This document shows, in pieces, positions 18,522 to 26,826 of a stretch of 64,000 bases of DNA. Within the stretch, counting starts at the first letter, position 1; each line of letters begins with the position of its first letter. The notes below the pieces were generated by a model that did not search any database, was not told the DNA's origin, and saw only the letters and a program-made list of their open reading frames with translations. This DNA is from Desulfurobacteriaceae bacterium (GTDB lineage: Bacteria > Aquificota > Aquificia > Desulfurobacteriales > Desulfurobacteriaceae), in assembly GCA_027068415.1 (NCBI GenBank), contig JAMOTD010000015.1, positions 62,001 to 126,000 of the forward strand, given 5' to 3'. The translations under genes and the position numbers were made by a program.

Positions 18522-19154
18522 CTCTCTTAGAGCTTGCGGGTTCTTTACCTTCACCTTATTTCTGCTCTTCTCAATAATCCCCAGCTCCTTTAACTTCCCG
18601 AGCATTCTTGAGACTGTCTCTTTCGTAAGCCCCAGCTCCATGGCCGCAATGTTTGTGCTAAACTCTACCTCATCTCTTCCCTCCTCAAATTTCCTTAGGA
18701 TGTAGGAGGCAATCTTTGAAAGGGCGCTCTTTAAGGAGAGGCTCTCTATTACGCTCGTCAGGTACATTAACCTCTGTGCCATAACAGACATAAACTTCAT
18801 TCCAATTTCCGGGTCTCTCTTCATAAGTTCAATGAATCCTTTTCTCGGGATTAAGACAATTTCCGACTCCTCTATTGCCTCTGCCCAGGCGGGGAAGTTC
18901 TTCCCGGTGAAGCTTGCTGCCTCTCCGAAGAGGGTAGGCTTATCAAAAATCCTTATTATCTGCTCTTTCCCTTTTGAGGTTTTATAGACTTTGACTTTTC
19001 CCCGTTTTAGTATGAAGAAGTACTCTCCCTTTTGAGATGGTGTAAAGATTATGTTGTTTTTGGAGTACCTCTTTACTACCGAGATTAAAGCAATCTCCTC
19101 AAGTTGTTTCTGATTGAGCTCCGAGAATAGGGGAATTTCCCTTAGGAATTCCAT
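18510..19154 (-). CDS. Crp/Fnr family transcriptional regulator
   Basis: 214 residues: an N-terminal cyclic-nucleotide-type beta roll (about 1-120), a dimer helix (about 125-150), and a C-terminal winged helix-turn-helix with recognition helix LTKETVSRMLGKLKELG. The E-x-x-S-R pattern is the one FNR uses to read TTGAT half-sites. The protein contains no cysteine and no histidine, so it is neither an Fe-S FNR nor a heme CooA; its signal is unknown. The ATG at 19154 has AAAGGAGG 5 nt upstream, better than the TTG at 19175. It lies 45 bp after ispD at the end of a long leftward gene run. Confidence 0.86.
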   Translation of the reverse strand: MEFLREIPLFSELNQKQLEEIALISVVKRYSKNNIIFTPSQKGEYFFILKRGKVKVYKTSKGKEQIIRIFDKPTLFGEAASFTGKNFPAWAEAIEESEIVLIPRKGFIELMKRDPEIGMKFMSVMAQRLMYLTSVIESLSLKSALSKIASYILRKFEEGRDEVEFSTNIAAMELGLTKETVSRMLGKLKELGIIEKSRNKVKVKNPQALRELSS

Positions 19155-19199
19155 TTTCCCTCCTTTTTCTTTCAATTCTCGGGGGTTTTGAGGGAATTT

Positions 19200-19910
19200 T
19201 TAAGGCTCGGGGAGGGTTCCGATTTCCTTTAGAAAGAGCTCCGCAACTTTCAGGTCTTCGGGGGTAGTTATCTTTACGTTCCTGTAGTCTCCCGGAATTG
19301 AGACCACGGTGTAGCCGTACCTTTCAAGAAGTGCCGAGTCGTCGGTTACAAAGAGCTCCTCCCTTAAAGCTCTCTCGTGGCACTCAAGCAAGACTTCAAA
19401 CTTGAAGAGCTGAGGAGTCTGGACGAGAATGAGCTTATCCCTGTTGAGAGTTCTCTCTACGAAGAAGTCCCCCGGCTCTAAGGGGGCTCCCACCTCCTTA
19501 ACGGTCTCCTTTGGCTTTACCCCTAAGATTACCCCGTCTGCTCCGTAGTCGGAAAGGGCTATGACCATGTCGTTGACTGTTGCCAGCTCTACTACCGGCC
19601 TTACCCCGTCGTGGACTATTACCTCTTTTGGGGAGAGCTCTTTGGCCGCTGTTAACCCTTTATAAACCGAGCTCTGTCTCTCTTTTCCTCCGGGAACTAC
19701 CTTCAAGAGCTTGGGGAACTTCCCCTTTAACTCCTCTCCCCTCCTTAAGTCCTCTTCGGGCAGGACGAGGACTATCCCGTCAATAAGCTCGCTCTTGTTA
19801 AAAACCCTTAAGGGGAACTCAATAATTTCCCTTCCGCCTATCTTGAAAAACTGCTTCTTTCCTCCGAAGCGCCTTCCTATTCCGGCGGCCGGAATTACGG
19901 CAACCCTCAC
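19200..19910 (-). CDS. ispD: 2-C-methyl-D-erythritol 4-phosphate cytidylyltransferase
   Basis: Third step of the MEP isoprenoid pathway: CTP plus MEP gives CDP-ME. 236 residues, the usual length. The nucleotide-binding N-terminus VIPAAGIGRRFGGKKQFFKIGG and the VHDGVRPVV motif are diagnostic. The GTG start overlaps the PIN/TRAM gene's stop by 4 bases. No ispF fusion is present. It sits in a housekeeping operon with carD and the PIN/TRAM protein. Confidence 0.93.
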   Translation of the reverse strand: MRVAVIPAAGIGRRFGGKKQFFKIGGREIIEFPLRVFNKSELIDGIVLVLPEEDLRRGEELKGKFPKLLKVVPGGKERQSSVYKGLTAAKELSPKEVIVHDGVRPVVELATVNDMVIALSDYGADGVILGVKPKETVKEVGAPLEPGDFFVERTLNRDKLILVQTPQLFKFEVLLECHERALREELFVTDDSALLERYGYTVVSIPGDYRNVKITTPEDLKVAELFLKEIGTLPEP

Positions 19911-20884
19911 TTTACTACCTCTTTTAACCTTCCGAAGATTATCTTCCCCGCCGAGGTCTGGAGAATGTTGTTTACCGCCACCTTAACCTTGTGGCCTATG
20001 AGGTGTTTGGCGTTGTCAACTACCACCATCGTTCCGTCGTCAAGGTAGCCTACCGCCTGATTTTTCTCTTTACCCTCTTTCACCAAGAAGATTACCAGCT
20101 CCTCCCCTACTGCTACTACCGGTTTAAGGGCGTTTGCAAGGTCGTTTATGTTGAGGATTTCAACTCCCTTAATTGTTGCAACCCTGTTGAGGTTGTAGTC
20201 GGTAGTTATCAGCTTTGCCTTTAACTTCCTGCACAGCTCAACCAACTTTGCGTCAACCTCTTTAATCCAGGGGAAGTCCCTTTCGTATATCTCAACCGGA
20301 GGCCTTTCAAGGGTTCTGATTTTTGCAACTATCTCAAGGCCTTTCTTTCCCTTCGTTCTGGTCAGGGGGTCTGTTGAGTCGGCAAGGTTCTGGAGTTCCT
20401 CAAGGACGAACCTCGGAATTATGATTTTTCCCTCAATAAAGCCCAGCTTCGCAATCTCGTAGATCCTTCCGTCAATTATTGCGCTGGTGTCAACTACTTT
20501 GGAAGTGCAGTAGAGGGAGCTCTCCTCCTTTAAGATTTCGGTTAAGGGCTTTTTCCTGCCTATCTCAACGGCGAGGAAGCCGAAGAGGTAGGGGAGCGTT
20601 ATGAAGAGGATTTCCTGAAGGTAAGGAAAGTTTGTAAAGAGGGAGTAGAATGAAAGGGTAATTCCCTTTGCGAGCCACAGCCCTAAGAAGAAGCCGGCTG
20701 AAAATAGAAGTATCAACTTAACGGTAATTTTTTTCCTGAGGATGAACTGATAGAAAAGGAAGGCAGCAGCGGTTATGAAGATTCCCAAAATCAGCGATTG
20801 GGTTAGGGTGAAGCCGTAGTTCTTGAAGATAATCAGGGAGATAACTATGAGGGCGAGGAAAAAGCCCCCCAAGAGCTTACTCAC
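19907..20884 (-). CDS. Membrane PIN-TRAM domain protein (YacL-like)
   Basis: 325 residues: several N-terminal hydrophobic segments (about 1-105, four helices), then a PIN nuclease domain starting VVDTSAIIDGRIYEIAKLGFIEG with the conserved acidic residues and DYNLNRVATIKGVEILNINDL, and a C-terminal TRAM RNA-binding domain (KEKNQAVGYLDDGTMVVV). The same arrangement as Bacillus YacL, where the gene also neighbours carD and ispD homologues. Probably a membrane-tethered RNase. The GTG start overlaps carD's stop. Confidence 0.88.
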   Translation of the reverse strand: MSKLLGGFFLALIVISLIIFKNYGFTLTQSLILGIFITAAAFLFYQFILRKKITVKLILLFSAGFFLGLWLAKGITLSFYSLFTNFPYLQEILFITLPYLFGFLAVEIGRKKPLTEILKEESSLYCTSKVVDTSAIIDGRIYEIAKLGFIEGKIIIPRFVLEELQNLADSTDPLTRTKGKKGLEIVAKIRTLERPPVEIYERDFPWIKEVDAKLVELCRKLKAKLITTDYNLNRVATIKGVEILNINDLANALKPVVAVGEELVIFLVKEGKEKNQAVGYLDDGTMVVVDNAKHLIGHKVKVAVNNILQTSAGKIIFGRLKEVVK

Positions 20885-21372
20885 GACTTCTTAACCTCTC
20901 TGAGGATTTTCCTGATTTTCTGCTTAACTTTCTTTACCGGTTCCCCGAGGGAGAGTGCAATCTCCTCAGAGAGTTTGTTGAAGGCCTCCTCTAACATTCT
21001 CTTTTCTGAATATGAGAGCTCCTTATCCTTAGAGCGGTAGGAGAGGTTCCTCACTACCGTTGCCAGCTCTTTAATGTCTCCGGTCTTTAGCCTGTCAACG
21101 TTAAGCCTGTGCCTTACAGTCCACTTCTCACTTATGTTTTTGGGAACTTCCGATAGATACTTGAAGATTTCTTCAATCTCCTCCTCTGAGAGGACGGGCC
21201 TTATTCCGGAGCCCTCAATTCCCATCTCGGGAACGAGAATTGACATGTTCTTCCCGATTAGGTTAATTCTGTAGTAAACGACCTTCTTTCCCCCTATTTC
21301 CCTCTCCTCCTTCCCCTCTATCACTCCTACTCCGTGGGGCGGATAGGCTACCTTATCTCCTATCTTGAACAT
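20881..21372 (-). CDS. carD: CarD family RNA polymerase-binding regulator
   Basis: A 163-residue CarD/CdnL-type factor that binds the RNA polymerase beta subunit and stabilises open complexes, often at rRNA promoters. The RNAP-interaction domain begins FKIGDKVAYPPHGVGVIEGKEEREIGGKKVVYYRINL; the C-terminal part is helical with KDKELSYSEKRMLEEAFNKL. The conserved order carD, PIN/TRAM, ispD matches many bacteria. The ATG follows AGGAGT, 8 bp after the protease gene. Confidence 0.9.
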   Translation of the reverse strand: MFKIGDKVAYPPHGVGVIEGKEEREIGGKKVVYYRINLIGKNMSILVPEMGIEGSGIRPVLSEEEIEEIFKYLSEVPKNISEKWTVRHRLNVDRLKTGDIKELATVVRNLSYRSKDKELSYSEKRMLEEAFNKLSEEIALSLGEPVKKVKQKIRKILREVKKS

Positions 21373-21380
21373 TACAACTC

Positions 21381-22265
21381 CTAATGGGGTTTTCTGACTG
21401 GCACCTCCCCTTTCTTGGGCTCACCGTAGGGGATTGGAATGTACTGGACAGAGGTCTGACCCGAGGGCTGGTAGTAGAGCTCCATCAGGTCGTAAACCTC
21501 TTTGGGAACTTCCGTTGAGACCTTTAACCCCAGCTCCTTTATAATGTCAACCGTGAGGGGGTAGTCGTGGGTCCAGTAGCCTGAAGTAAGGAGCTCGGCC
21601 ACCCTTTCGGCCTTTTCCCTCTCGTGGCCTTTTTGGATAAGAATCTTGACTATCGTATTCTTCATCTGTGCAAGGGCTTTCTCTGCAACGTCTGCCAGAA
21701 TAAGGGTTTCGTCCTTTACGCTACCCTTATCCTCCTGAAACTTCTCCTTAACTGCCTTTATTATTGAGGGTGCCGGGAACTGTCCCAGCTGAGGGTCAAG
21801 GGGTCCCAAAACGGCGTTTTCGTCCATTACTATCTCGTCTGCCGCAAGGGCAATCAGCGTTCCCCCGCTCATTGCGTAGTGGGGGACTATTACCCTTACC
21901 GGGGCTTTGTGTTTTGCCAGTGCCGAAGCTATCTGGGTCGCCGCAAGGGCGAGCCCTCCAGGGGTGTGAATTATGAAGTCGATGGGCATGTTGTCAGGGG
22001 TCATTCTGATTGCTCTTAAAACTCTTTCTGAGTCCTCAATCGTTATAAACCTTACTAAGGGGAAGCCCATGAAGGCAAGGCGCTCCTGCCGGTGAATCAT
22101 CGTTATTACTCTTGATTTCCTCTTCTTTTCAATCTCCCTGATTAACCTTAGTCTTGCCCACTCAAGGTTCTTCTGCTGGAAGAGGGGCCAGAGGGAGAAG
22201 AAGATTATGAGAAGCCAGAAGATGTCAAAGAAGCTGATTCCCGGTGCAGGTGCAGGTTGGGCCAT
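21381..22265 (-). CDS. SDH-family Clp-fold serine protease (membrane)
   Basis: 294 residues. One N-terminal hydrophobic segment (FFDIFWLLIIFFSLWPLF) is followed by a ClpP/crotonase-type protease domain of the SDH_protease family: FIIHTPGGLALAATQIA, then the nucleophile serine in YAMSGGTLIALAAD, and MDENAVLGPLDPQLGQ. It probably degrades or clips membrane-associated proteins at the cytoplasmic face. It lies 12 bp after pyrC and 8 bp before carD, all leftward. Confidence 0.85.
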   Translation of the reverse strand: MAQPAPAPGISFFDIFWLLIIFFSLWPLFQQKNLEWARLRLIREIEKKRKSRVITMIHRQERLAFMGFPLVRFITIEDSERVLRAIRMTPDNMPIDFIIHTPGGLALAATQIASALAKHKAPVRVIVPHYAMSGGTLIALAADEIVMDENAVLGPLDPQLGQFPAPSIIKAVKEKFQEDKGSVKDETLILADVAEKALAQMKNTIVKILIQKGHEREKAERVAELLTSGYWTHDYPLTVDIIKELGLKVSTEVPKEVYDLMELYYQPSGQTSVQYIPIPYGEPKKGEVPVRKPH

Positions 22266-22277
22266 ATACAGCTCCAG

Positions 22278-23555
22278 TTAGGATTTATAAACAATTTTAC
22301 CATTGTAAATTGTGAATTTCACTCTCCCCTGGAGTTTTCGGCCGAGAAAGGGGGTGTTCTTGCTCTTTGAGAGGATTAGCTCGGGAGTTAGGGTGTACTC
22401 CTCGTCGGGGTCAAAGAGGGTTATGTTTGCCCTTGCTCCCTCTTTTAGAGTTCCAATATCTCTTTTTCCGATTATCCTCGCCGGGTTGGTGCTCAGCTTT
22501 TCTACCATCTGGGAGAGGGTTAAGTAGCCATCCCTGACTAAGTTGAGGGAAAGGGGAAGGAGGGTCTGGAAGCCTATTATTCCGAAGGGAGCTCCGCAGA
22601 ACTCAACGCTCTTTTCATCCTCCGAGTGGGGAGCGTGGTCTGTTGCGATTGCGTCGGCAAGGCCGCTTTTTAAAGCTTCTTTGCAGGCCTTCAGGTCCTC
22701 CTCGTCTCTCAGGGGAGGGCACATCTTTGCATTCGTGTTAAAGTCCCTTACCGCCTCCTCTGTGAGGGTGAAGTGGTGGGGGGTAATCTCGCAAGTTGCT
22801 CTTACTCCGGCCCTTTTGGCCTCCTCAATCGCCTTTAGAGCTCCCTTCGTTGAGACGTGGCAGACGTGAATGTGGGCTCCGGTTAGCTTGGCGATTACCA
22901 AATCCCTGATTGTTCCGATTTCTTCGGCCTCTTTCGGCATTCCGGGTATTCCCAAGAGGCTTGAGAGGTAGCCCTCGTTCATGTGGCCGCCGGCCGAGAG
23001 GGTTTTGTCCTCCGAGTGGGTAAAGACCGGAATCCCGAGGCTTCTTGCGTAGTCCATTGCATTTCTTAGGACTTTGCTGTCTTTGGGGGTCTCTCCGTCG
23101 TCGGAGATTGCAACTATCCCAGCCTTTACCATTAAGCCTATCTCGGCGAGCTCTTCCCCTTTTAGGCCTTTTGTAATTGCCCCGACGGGAAAGACATCAC
23201 ACAGCCCTACCTCTTGCGCCCTCTCAATTATGTAGCGGGTTATTGAGGGGTTATCGTTTACCGGCTCGGTGTTTGCCATACAGCAGACGGAGGTTATCCC
23301 TCCTGCAACCGCCGCGTTTGAGCCGCTCTCAATGTCCTCTTTCCACTCCTGACCGGGCTCCCTAAGGTGAGAGTGGAGGTCTATGAAGCCGGGAGTTAAG
23401 ACGAGGCCGTCGGCGTCAATTACCTCAGAGGCTTCGGTTTTGTCTATCCTCTCGGCGAGCTTAACTACTCTGCCGTTTTCAATCAGAACTTCCCTCTTTC
23501 CCTCTACTTTCTGAGAGGGGTCAACTACAAGAGCTCCCCTTATTAAGAGCCTCAT
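22278..23555 (-). CDS. pyrC: Dihydroorotase
   Basis: Third step of pyrimidine synthesis: cyclises carbamoyl-aspartate to dihydroorotate. 425 residues of the long (type I) dihydroorotase group. Zinc ligands are visible in DLHSHLREPGQ, VFTHSED, VCHVSTKGAL and the catalytic aspartate in AIATDHAPHS. It overlaps the upstream cytochrome gene by 4 bp, which places the cytochrome between pyrB and pyrC. Confidence 0.94.
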   Translation of the reverse strand: MRLLIRGALVVDPSQKVEGKREVLIENGRVVKLAERIDKTEASEVIDADGLVLTPGFIDLHSHLREPGQEWKEDIESGSNAAVAGGITSVCCMANTEPVNDNPSITRYIIERAQEVGLCDVFPVGAITKGLKGEELAEIGLMVKAGIVAISDDGETPKDSKVLRNAMDYARSLGIPVFTHSEDKTLSAGGHMNEGYLSSLLGIPGMPKEAEEIGTIRDLVIAKLTGAHIHVCHVSTKGALKAIEEAKRAGVRATCEITPHHFTLTEEAVRDFNTNAKMCPPLRDEEDLKACKEALKSGLADAIATDHAPHSEDEKSVEFCGAPFGIIGFQTLLPLSLNLVRDGYLTLSQMVEKLSTNPARIIGKRDIGTLKEGARANITLFDPDEEYTLTPELILSKSKNTPFLGRKLQGRVKFTIYNGKIVYKS

Positions 23556-23884
23556 TTAGCCTCTCCGCTCTTTTGTTTGTGGCACCTTGAACAGTTCTTG
23601 GGGTCCTTTGCGCTGAATGCTTTGGTTCCGTTGTGGCACGCCCCGCAGTAATTACCTTCCCAGATATCCTTCATCGTAAACTTATCTGCTCCGAACTGCT
23701 TCTTAAAGAGCTTGGGGTGGCAGTAGGAGCAGTGTTGCTTTTTTGCCTTTACGTGGTAAACGTGGCTGAAGACCACGTCTCCCTGTTTATTCTTAAAGAC
23801 CAAGTCCCTGTTTAAAACACCTCCCTTAAAGCAGCCTACAAGGAGGGCGGTGGCCAGAGCCCCCAAAAGGGCTACCCTTTTCAT
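23552..23884 (-). CDS. Tri-heme c-type cytochrome lipoprotein (c7-like)
   Basis: 110 residues. A lipoprotein signal (LLGALATALLVGC) is followed by three heme-binding motifs, CSYCH, CGACH and CSRCH, with extra histidines (HVYHVKAKKQH, CHNGTK) as likely axial ligands. It resembles the cytochrome c7 domain that carries electrons in the periplasm. The ATG at 23884 overlaps the pyrB stop (ATGA) and follows AAGGAGGAG; the longer track start would extend into pyrB. Its partner is unknown; the location inside a pyrimidine operon is odd. Confidence 0.88.
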   Translation of the reverse strand: MKRVALLGALATALLVGCFKGGVLNRDLVFKNKQGDVVFSHVYHVKAKKQHCSYCHPKLFKKQFGADKFTMKDIWEGNYCGACHNGTKAFSAKDPKNCSRCHKQKSGEAK

Positions 23885-24816
23885 TGTATCTCCTCCTTCA
23901 GTTTTTCCAGCCTTCCGCACAGGAGGGAGAGAACTACCATTCTAACCGCAAGCCCCATCTCAACCTGCGGGAAGATTAAAGACCTATCCCCGTAGGCCAC
24001 CTCCCCTGTTATCTCAACCCCTCTGTTGAAGGGGCCTGGGTGGAGAATTACTGTTTCGGGGCGGAGCTCCTTTAACCTCTTCCTGTTAATTCCGAAGAGC
24101 TCCGCATACTCCCTTATTGAGGGGAAAGTCTTCTTTGCGTTTTGCCTTTCAAGTTGAATTCTCAGGAGGATAACGGCGTCGGAAACCTCCCTTACCTCCT
24201 CAAAGGAGTTTAGCTTCTTTACGCCTAAGGCTTCCGGAACTCTGGGCATCATCGGTGAGGGGCCGTAGATGAAGACCTCAGCTCCCAGCTCCTTTAAGAG
24301 AATTGCGTCCGAACGGGCGACCCTGCTGTTTGCTATGTCCCCTAAAATCGTTATCCTCTTACCCTCTAAACTTCCGAAGTGCTCGGTTAAAGTTGCACAG
24401 TCAAGGAGTGCCTGAGTGGGGTGCTGGTGCCTTCCGTCTCCAGCGTTAACCACTGCCGCCCTTACGAACTTCTGGGCAAAGTGGGGAGCTCCCTCACAGG
24501 GGTGCCTCAGAACTATTACGTCGGGGTGCATCATGTCAAGGTTCTTTACAGTATCTACTAAGCTCTCTCCCTTCTTTACAGAGCTGACGGAAGTTGAGAT
24601 GTTTATTACGTCTGCAGAGAGGAACTTCCCCGCCTTTTCAAAGGATGAGCGGGTTCTCGTTGAGGGCTCAAAGAAGAGGTTTACTACGCACTTACCCCTC
24701 AGGGCTGAGAACTTTTTCCTTCCCTCCCTGAGAGCTTTCCTTACCGAGAGTGCTGAGGAGTAAATCTCTTTAAAGAGCTCCCTTGTAATCTGCCCTGCCG
24801 AGAGGAGATTTTTCAT
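23881..24816 (-). CDS. pyrB: Aspartate carbamoyltransferase, catalytic subunit
   Basis: Second step of pyrimidine synthesis. 311 residues. Carbamoyl-phosphate site FFEPSTRTRSSFEKAGKFL, then HPDVIVLRHPCEGAP, GDGRHQHPTQALLD and the late HPGPFNRGVEI motif. No pyrI regulatory subunit is nearby. The ATG directly abuts the hisD stop, so hisD and pyrB are in one transcript. Confidence 0.95.
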   Translation of the reverse strand: MKNLLSAGQITRELFKEIYSSALSVRKALREGRKKFSALRGKCVVNLFFEPSTRTRSSFEKAGKFLSADVINISTSVSSVKKGESLVDTVKNLDMMHPDVIVLRHPCEGAPHFAQKFVRAAVVNAGDGRHQHPTQALLDCATLTEHFGSLEGKRITILGDIANSRVARSDAILLKELGAEVFIYGPSPMMPRVPEALGVKKLNSFEEVREVSDAVILLRIQLERQNAKKTFPSIREYAELFGINRKRLKELRPETVILHPGPFNRGVEITGEVAYGDRSLIFPQVEMGLAVRMVVLSLLCGRLEKLKEEIQ

Positions 24817-26142
24817 CTAAGCCCTCTCAAGGGTTTTTGCAACCAGCTTTATTGCTTCCCTTACTTCAACTGCGAGCCTATGGGCTTCAAGGCCTTCACA
24901 CTCTGCAAGCTCCCTTGCCGCCTTTGAAACTCCCTTAAACCCTTCGGGGCTTACGTAGAGGATTGAGGAGCGCTTTATAAAGTCGTAAACCCCTAAGGGG
25001 GAGAAGAACCTCGCACTTCCTCCGGTAGGTAGAACGTGGTTGGGGCCTAAAACGTAGTCTCCCAAACTCTCGCAGGTATGGTGGCCCAGAAAGATTGCCC
25101 CTGCGTGCTTTATGTGGTCAAGGAGGGCAAAGGGCTCCTTCGTCGCAACTTCAAGGTGCTCTGGAGCAATCTCGTTTGCAACCTGGCAGGAGTGGTAGAT
25201 GTCTCTCGTGAGGAAGACCGTTCCGAAGTTCTCAATGGACTTTTCGGCAATCTCTCTCCTTTTGAGTTTTGAGAGCTTTTCCTTTACGGCCTCTACCGTT
25301 TCCTGAGCTATCTTGTCGTCGTGGGTTACGAGGAAGGCCCCTGCAAGCTCGTCGTGCTCGGCCTGAGAGAGGAGGTCTGTTGCAACCCAGTCGGGGTTTG
25401 CAGTTTCGTCTGCTATTACGAGGATTTCGCTGGGGCCTGCAACCATGTCAATGTCAACGGTTCCGAAGAGGAACTTCTTTGCAAGAGCTACGAAGATGTT
25501 CCCCGGCCCCACAATCTTGTCAACTTTGGGCAGGCTCTCGGTTCCGAAGGCTATTGCTGCAACTCCGTGGGCTCCGCCTACCCTGTATATTTCGTCAACT
25601 CCTGAGAGTTTTGCGGCAACGAGGGTGTAGGGGTTAATCTCAAGGGTTCCAACTGCCGGGGTAATCATTACGATTTTCTCAACTCCGGCAACCTTTGCCG
25701 GAACGACGTTCATAACCACCGACGATGGGTAGGAGGCCTTACCTCCGGGAACGTAAACCCCAACTTTTTCAAGTGGAGTTACCTTCTGACCGAGAATTAT
25801 TCCCGGCTCGGTAGTAAAGTAAGAGTTCTCCTTCTGGTGCTCGTGAAACTTCTTAACCCTTTCTACGGCAAACTTTAAAGCTTCTAAAACTTCTGGAGGG
25901 ACTTTTTTGAAGGCCTCGCTAATTTCCTCTTCCGAGATCTTAACGTTTTCGGGGGTGAGCTCTACTCTATCAAACTTCTTTGCGTAGGAGAAGACTGCGC
26001 TGTCTCCGTACTTCCTTACGTTTTCAATTATTTCAAGGACTGACTGGGCAAACTTGCTCTCTAAGCCCTGACCTCTGTTTTTGATTCTGATGAGCTCCGG
26101 CTCCCTCTCCCATCCATCTTTCCTGAGGTTAACAATCTTCAT
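24817..26142 (-). CDS. hisD: Histidinol dehydrogenase
   Basis: Last step of histidine synthesis: NAD-dependent oxidation of histidinol to histidine. 441 residues, normal length. Diagnostic stretches: [25 protein letters not shown], the NAD loop [15 protein letters not shown], the zinc and catalytic motif [15 protein letters not shown] and APEHLEV. It is first in a leftward run through pyrB, cytochrome c, pyrC and on to crp. The upstream region holds a TATAAT and short repeats. Confidence 0.95.
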   Translation of the reverse strand: MKIVNLRKDGWEREPELIRIKNRGQGLESKFAQSVLEIIENVRKYGDSAVFSYAKKFDRVELTPENVKISEEEISEAFKKVPPEVLEALKFAVERVKKFHEHQKENSYFTTEPGIILGQKVTPLEKVGVYVPGGKASYPSSVVMNVVPAKVAGVEKIVMITPAVGTLEINPYTLVAAKLSGVDEIYRVGGAHGVAAIAFGTESLPKVDKIVGPGNIFVALAKKFLFGTVDIDMVAGPSEILVIADETANPDWVATDLLSQAEHDELAGAFLVTHDDKIAQETVEAVKEKLSKLKRREIAEKSIENFGTVFLTRDIYHSCQVANEIAPEHLEVATKEPFALLDHIKHAGAIFLGHHTCESLGDYVLGPNHVLPTGGSARFFSPLGVYDFIKRSSILYVSPEGFKGVSKAARELAECEGLEAHRLAVEVREAIKLVAKTLERA

Positions 26143-26194
26143 AACCCTGCTCCTGGTTAAAAGTTGAAGAAATTATAGCAGGGTTAGCAGGGTT
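26143..26194 (-). promoter_or_regulatory. hisD promoter region with AACCCTGCT repeats
   Basis: A minus-strand TATAAT lies at 26177-26172. Just upstream of it are two adjacent copies of AACCCTGCT (26194-26186 and 26185-26177, read on the minus strand), and an inverted copy is at 26143-26151 next to the hisD ATG. Repeats flanking a -10 box suggest an operator, but no regulator is assigned and no good -35 is visible. Confidence 0.45.
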
Positions 26195-26342
26195 ATAGGT
26201 TGTTAATTATCTCCTCTGTGGTTTTCGGCTTTGAGATGAAGTAGCCCTGAAGGTAGTCTATTCCCTCCTACTTTAGGATTTTTGCCGCTTCCTGCTCCTC
26301 TATGAGAGTTGTTGGGCAATTTTTAAGATAAACTTTGCACTA
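26193..26342 (-). pseudogene. Remnant of an EAL-domain (c-di-GMP phosphodiesterase) gene
   Basis: Minus-strand translation gives KFILKIAQQ, then after a frame change TLIEEQEAAKILK, an in-frame TAG, then EGIDYLQGYFISKPKTTEEIINNL and stop. The phrase GIDYLQGYFISKP is typical of the C-terminus of EAL domains. At least one frameshift and one stop are present and nothing upstream of it is intact, so this is the tail of a dead gene. The hisD promoter repeats touch its stop codon. Confidence 0.75.
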
Positions 26343-26415
26343 ATCCTTCCCTACAGGCAGACAGAAGGAGTAGGTAATAGTTCTTGATTCCTCAGGACTA
26401 ACAGAGGGTTTCCTT

Positions 26416-26506
26416 ATATGGTAGTTTTTGGGTCTTCTTTTGGTGACAGAGTTTGTCTTCTCCGGTGTATGTAGTTTTGTATGAGTTTGAGTACTTGTTG
26501 GAAGTT
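26416..26506 (-). repeat. Dispersed repeat, copy 1 (degenerate)
   Basis: The minus strand reads CTTCCAACAAGTACTCAAAC... and is roughly 80% identical by eye, over about 90 bp, to a segment at 58270-58360 on the plus strand. Translated, both give FQQVLKL-QNY-RR-Q. Neither copy has an open frame of useful length. Probably two relics of one multicopy gene or insertion sequence; the family is not recognised. Confidence 0.6.
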
Positions 26507-26532
26507 GATCGGAGAGAACCCTCCCGCTACCT

Positions 26533-26561
26533 TTGACACAGCCTTCTGAATACAATATTAT
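26533..26561 (+). promoter_or_regulatory. Sigma-70 promoter for the leader ORF and secA
   Basis: TTGACA (26533-26538), a 17-bp spacer, and TATTAT (26556-26561). The predicted start near 26568 leaves 0-4 bases before the ATG at 26571, so the leader ORF would be read from an essentially leaderless mRNA. No Shine-Dalgarno is present before that ATG, which agrees. Confidence 0.7.
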
Positions 26562-26570
26562 TAATGGGCT

Positions 26571-26825
26571 ATGAGGTTTAAGAAGCTAATCGTCGGTCTT
26601 GTTTTTTTAACGGTCTTTACTTGTGGCTACACGCCTGCGGGGTACTCCTTTTCCTTTGAGAGCTCCCCGAAGGTTGAGATTACTTTAAAGAAAGTTCATG
26701 AAGAATCACTTTCTGAGCAGGAGCTTGAGAGGAGAGGTGAGGGGAGCTCAACCCCCCTGATTTATTCATTTTTAGTAAAGATTGACCACCGCTTCTACTC
26801 ATCCCCTCCGAGGGCTTCACCCTAA
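26571..26825 (+). CDS. Small exported ORF upstream of secA, candidate SecM-like arrest peptide
   Basis: 84 residues, no recognised family. Basic start MRFKK then hydrophobic core LIVGLVFLTVFTCGY give a signal sequence; the middle is polar and charged; the C-terminus is RFYSSPPRASP, ending directly at TAA. The R-A-x-P end recalls E. coli SecM (RAGP) and other Sec-monitoring arrest peptides; I also recall an RGSP ending in a Mannheimia SecM. It stands alone before secA, behind a good promoter, and CTCCTCC right after its stop can pair with the secA ribosome binding site. Proposed role: export-sensitive stalling that exposes the secA start. That role is inference; an ordinary small secreted protein is the alternative. 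Confidence 0.65.
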   Translation: MRFKKLIVGLVFLTVFTCGYTPAGYSFSFESSPKVEITLKKVHEESLSEQELERRGEGSSTPLIYSFLVKIDHRFYSSPPRASP

Positions 26826-26826
26826 A

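Noticed and set aside
18510-19154. Crp/Fnr regulator as CooA, the CO sensor
   Set aside because: CooA needs heme ligands (Cys/His); this protein has neither residue.
26450-26465. GACAGAGTTTGTC, similar to the pilin palindromes
   Set aside because: It lies inside a degenerate repeat copy with no sigma-54 promoter nearby; likely chance.
26340-26555. 71-aa minus-strand ORF in the hisD-secA gap
   Set aside because: It crosses the degenerate repeat in a different frame from the shared FQQVLKL peptide, has no RBS and no coding character.
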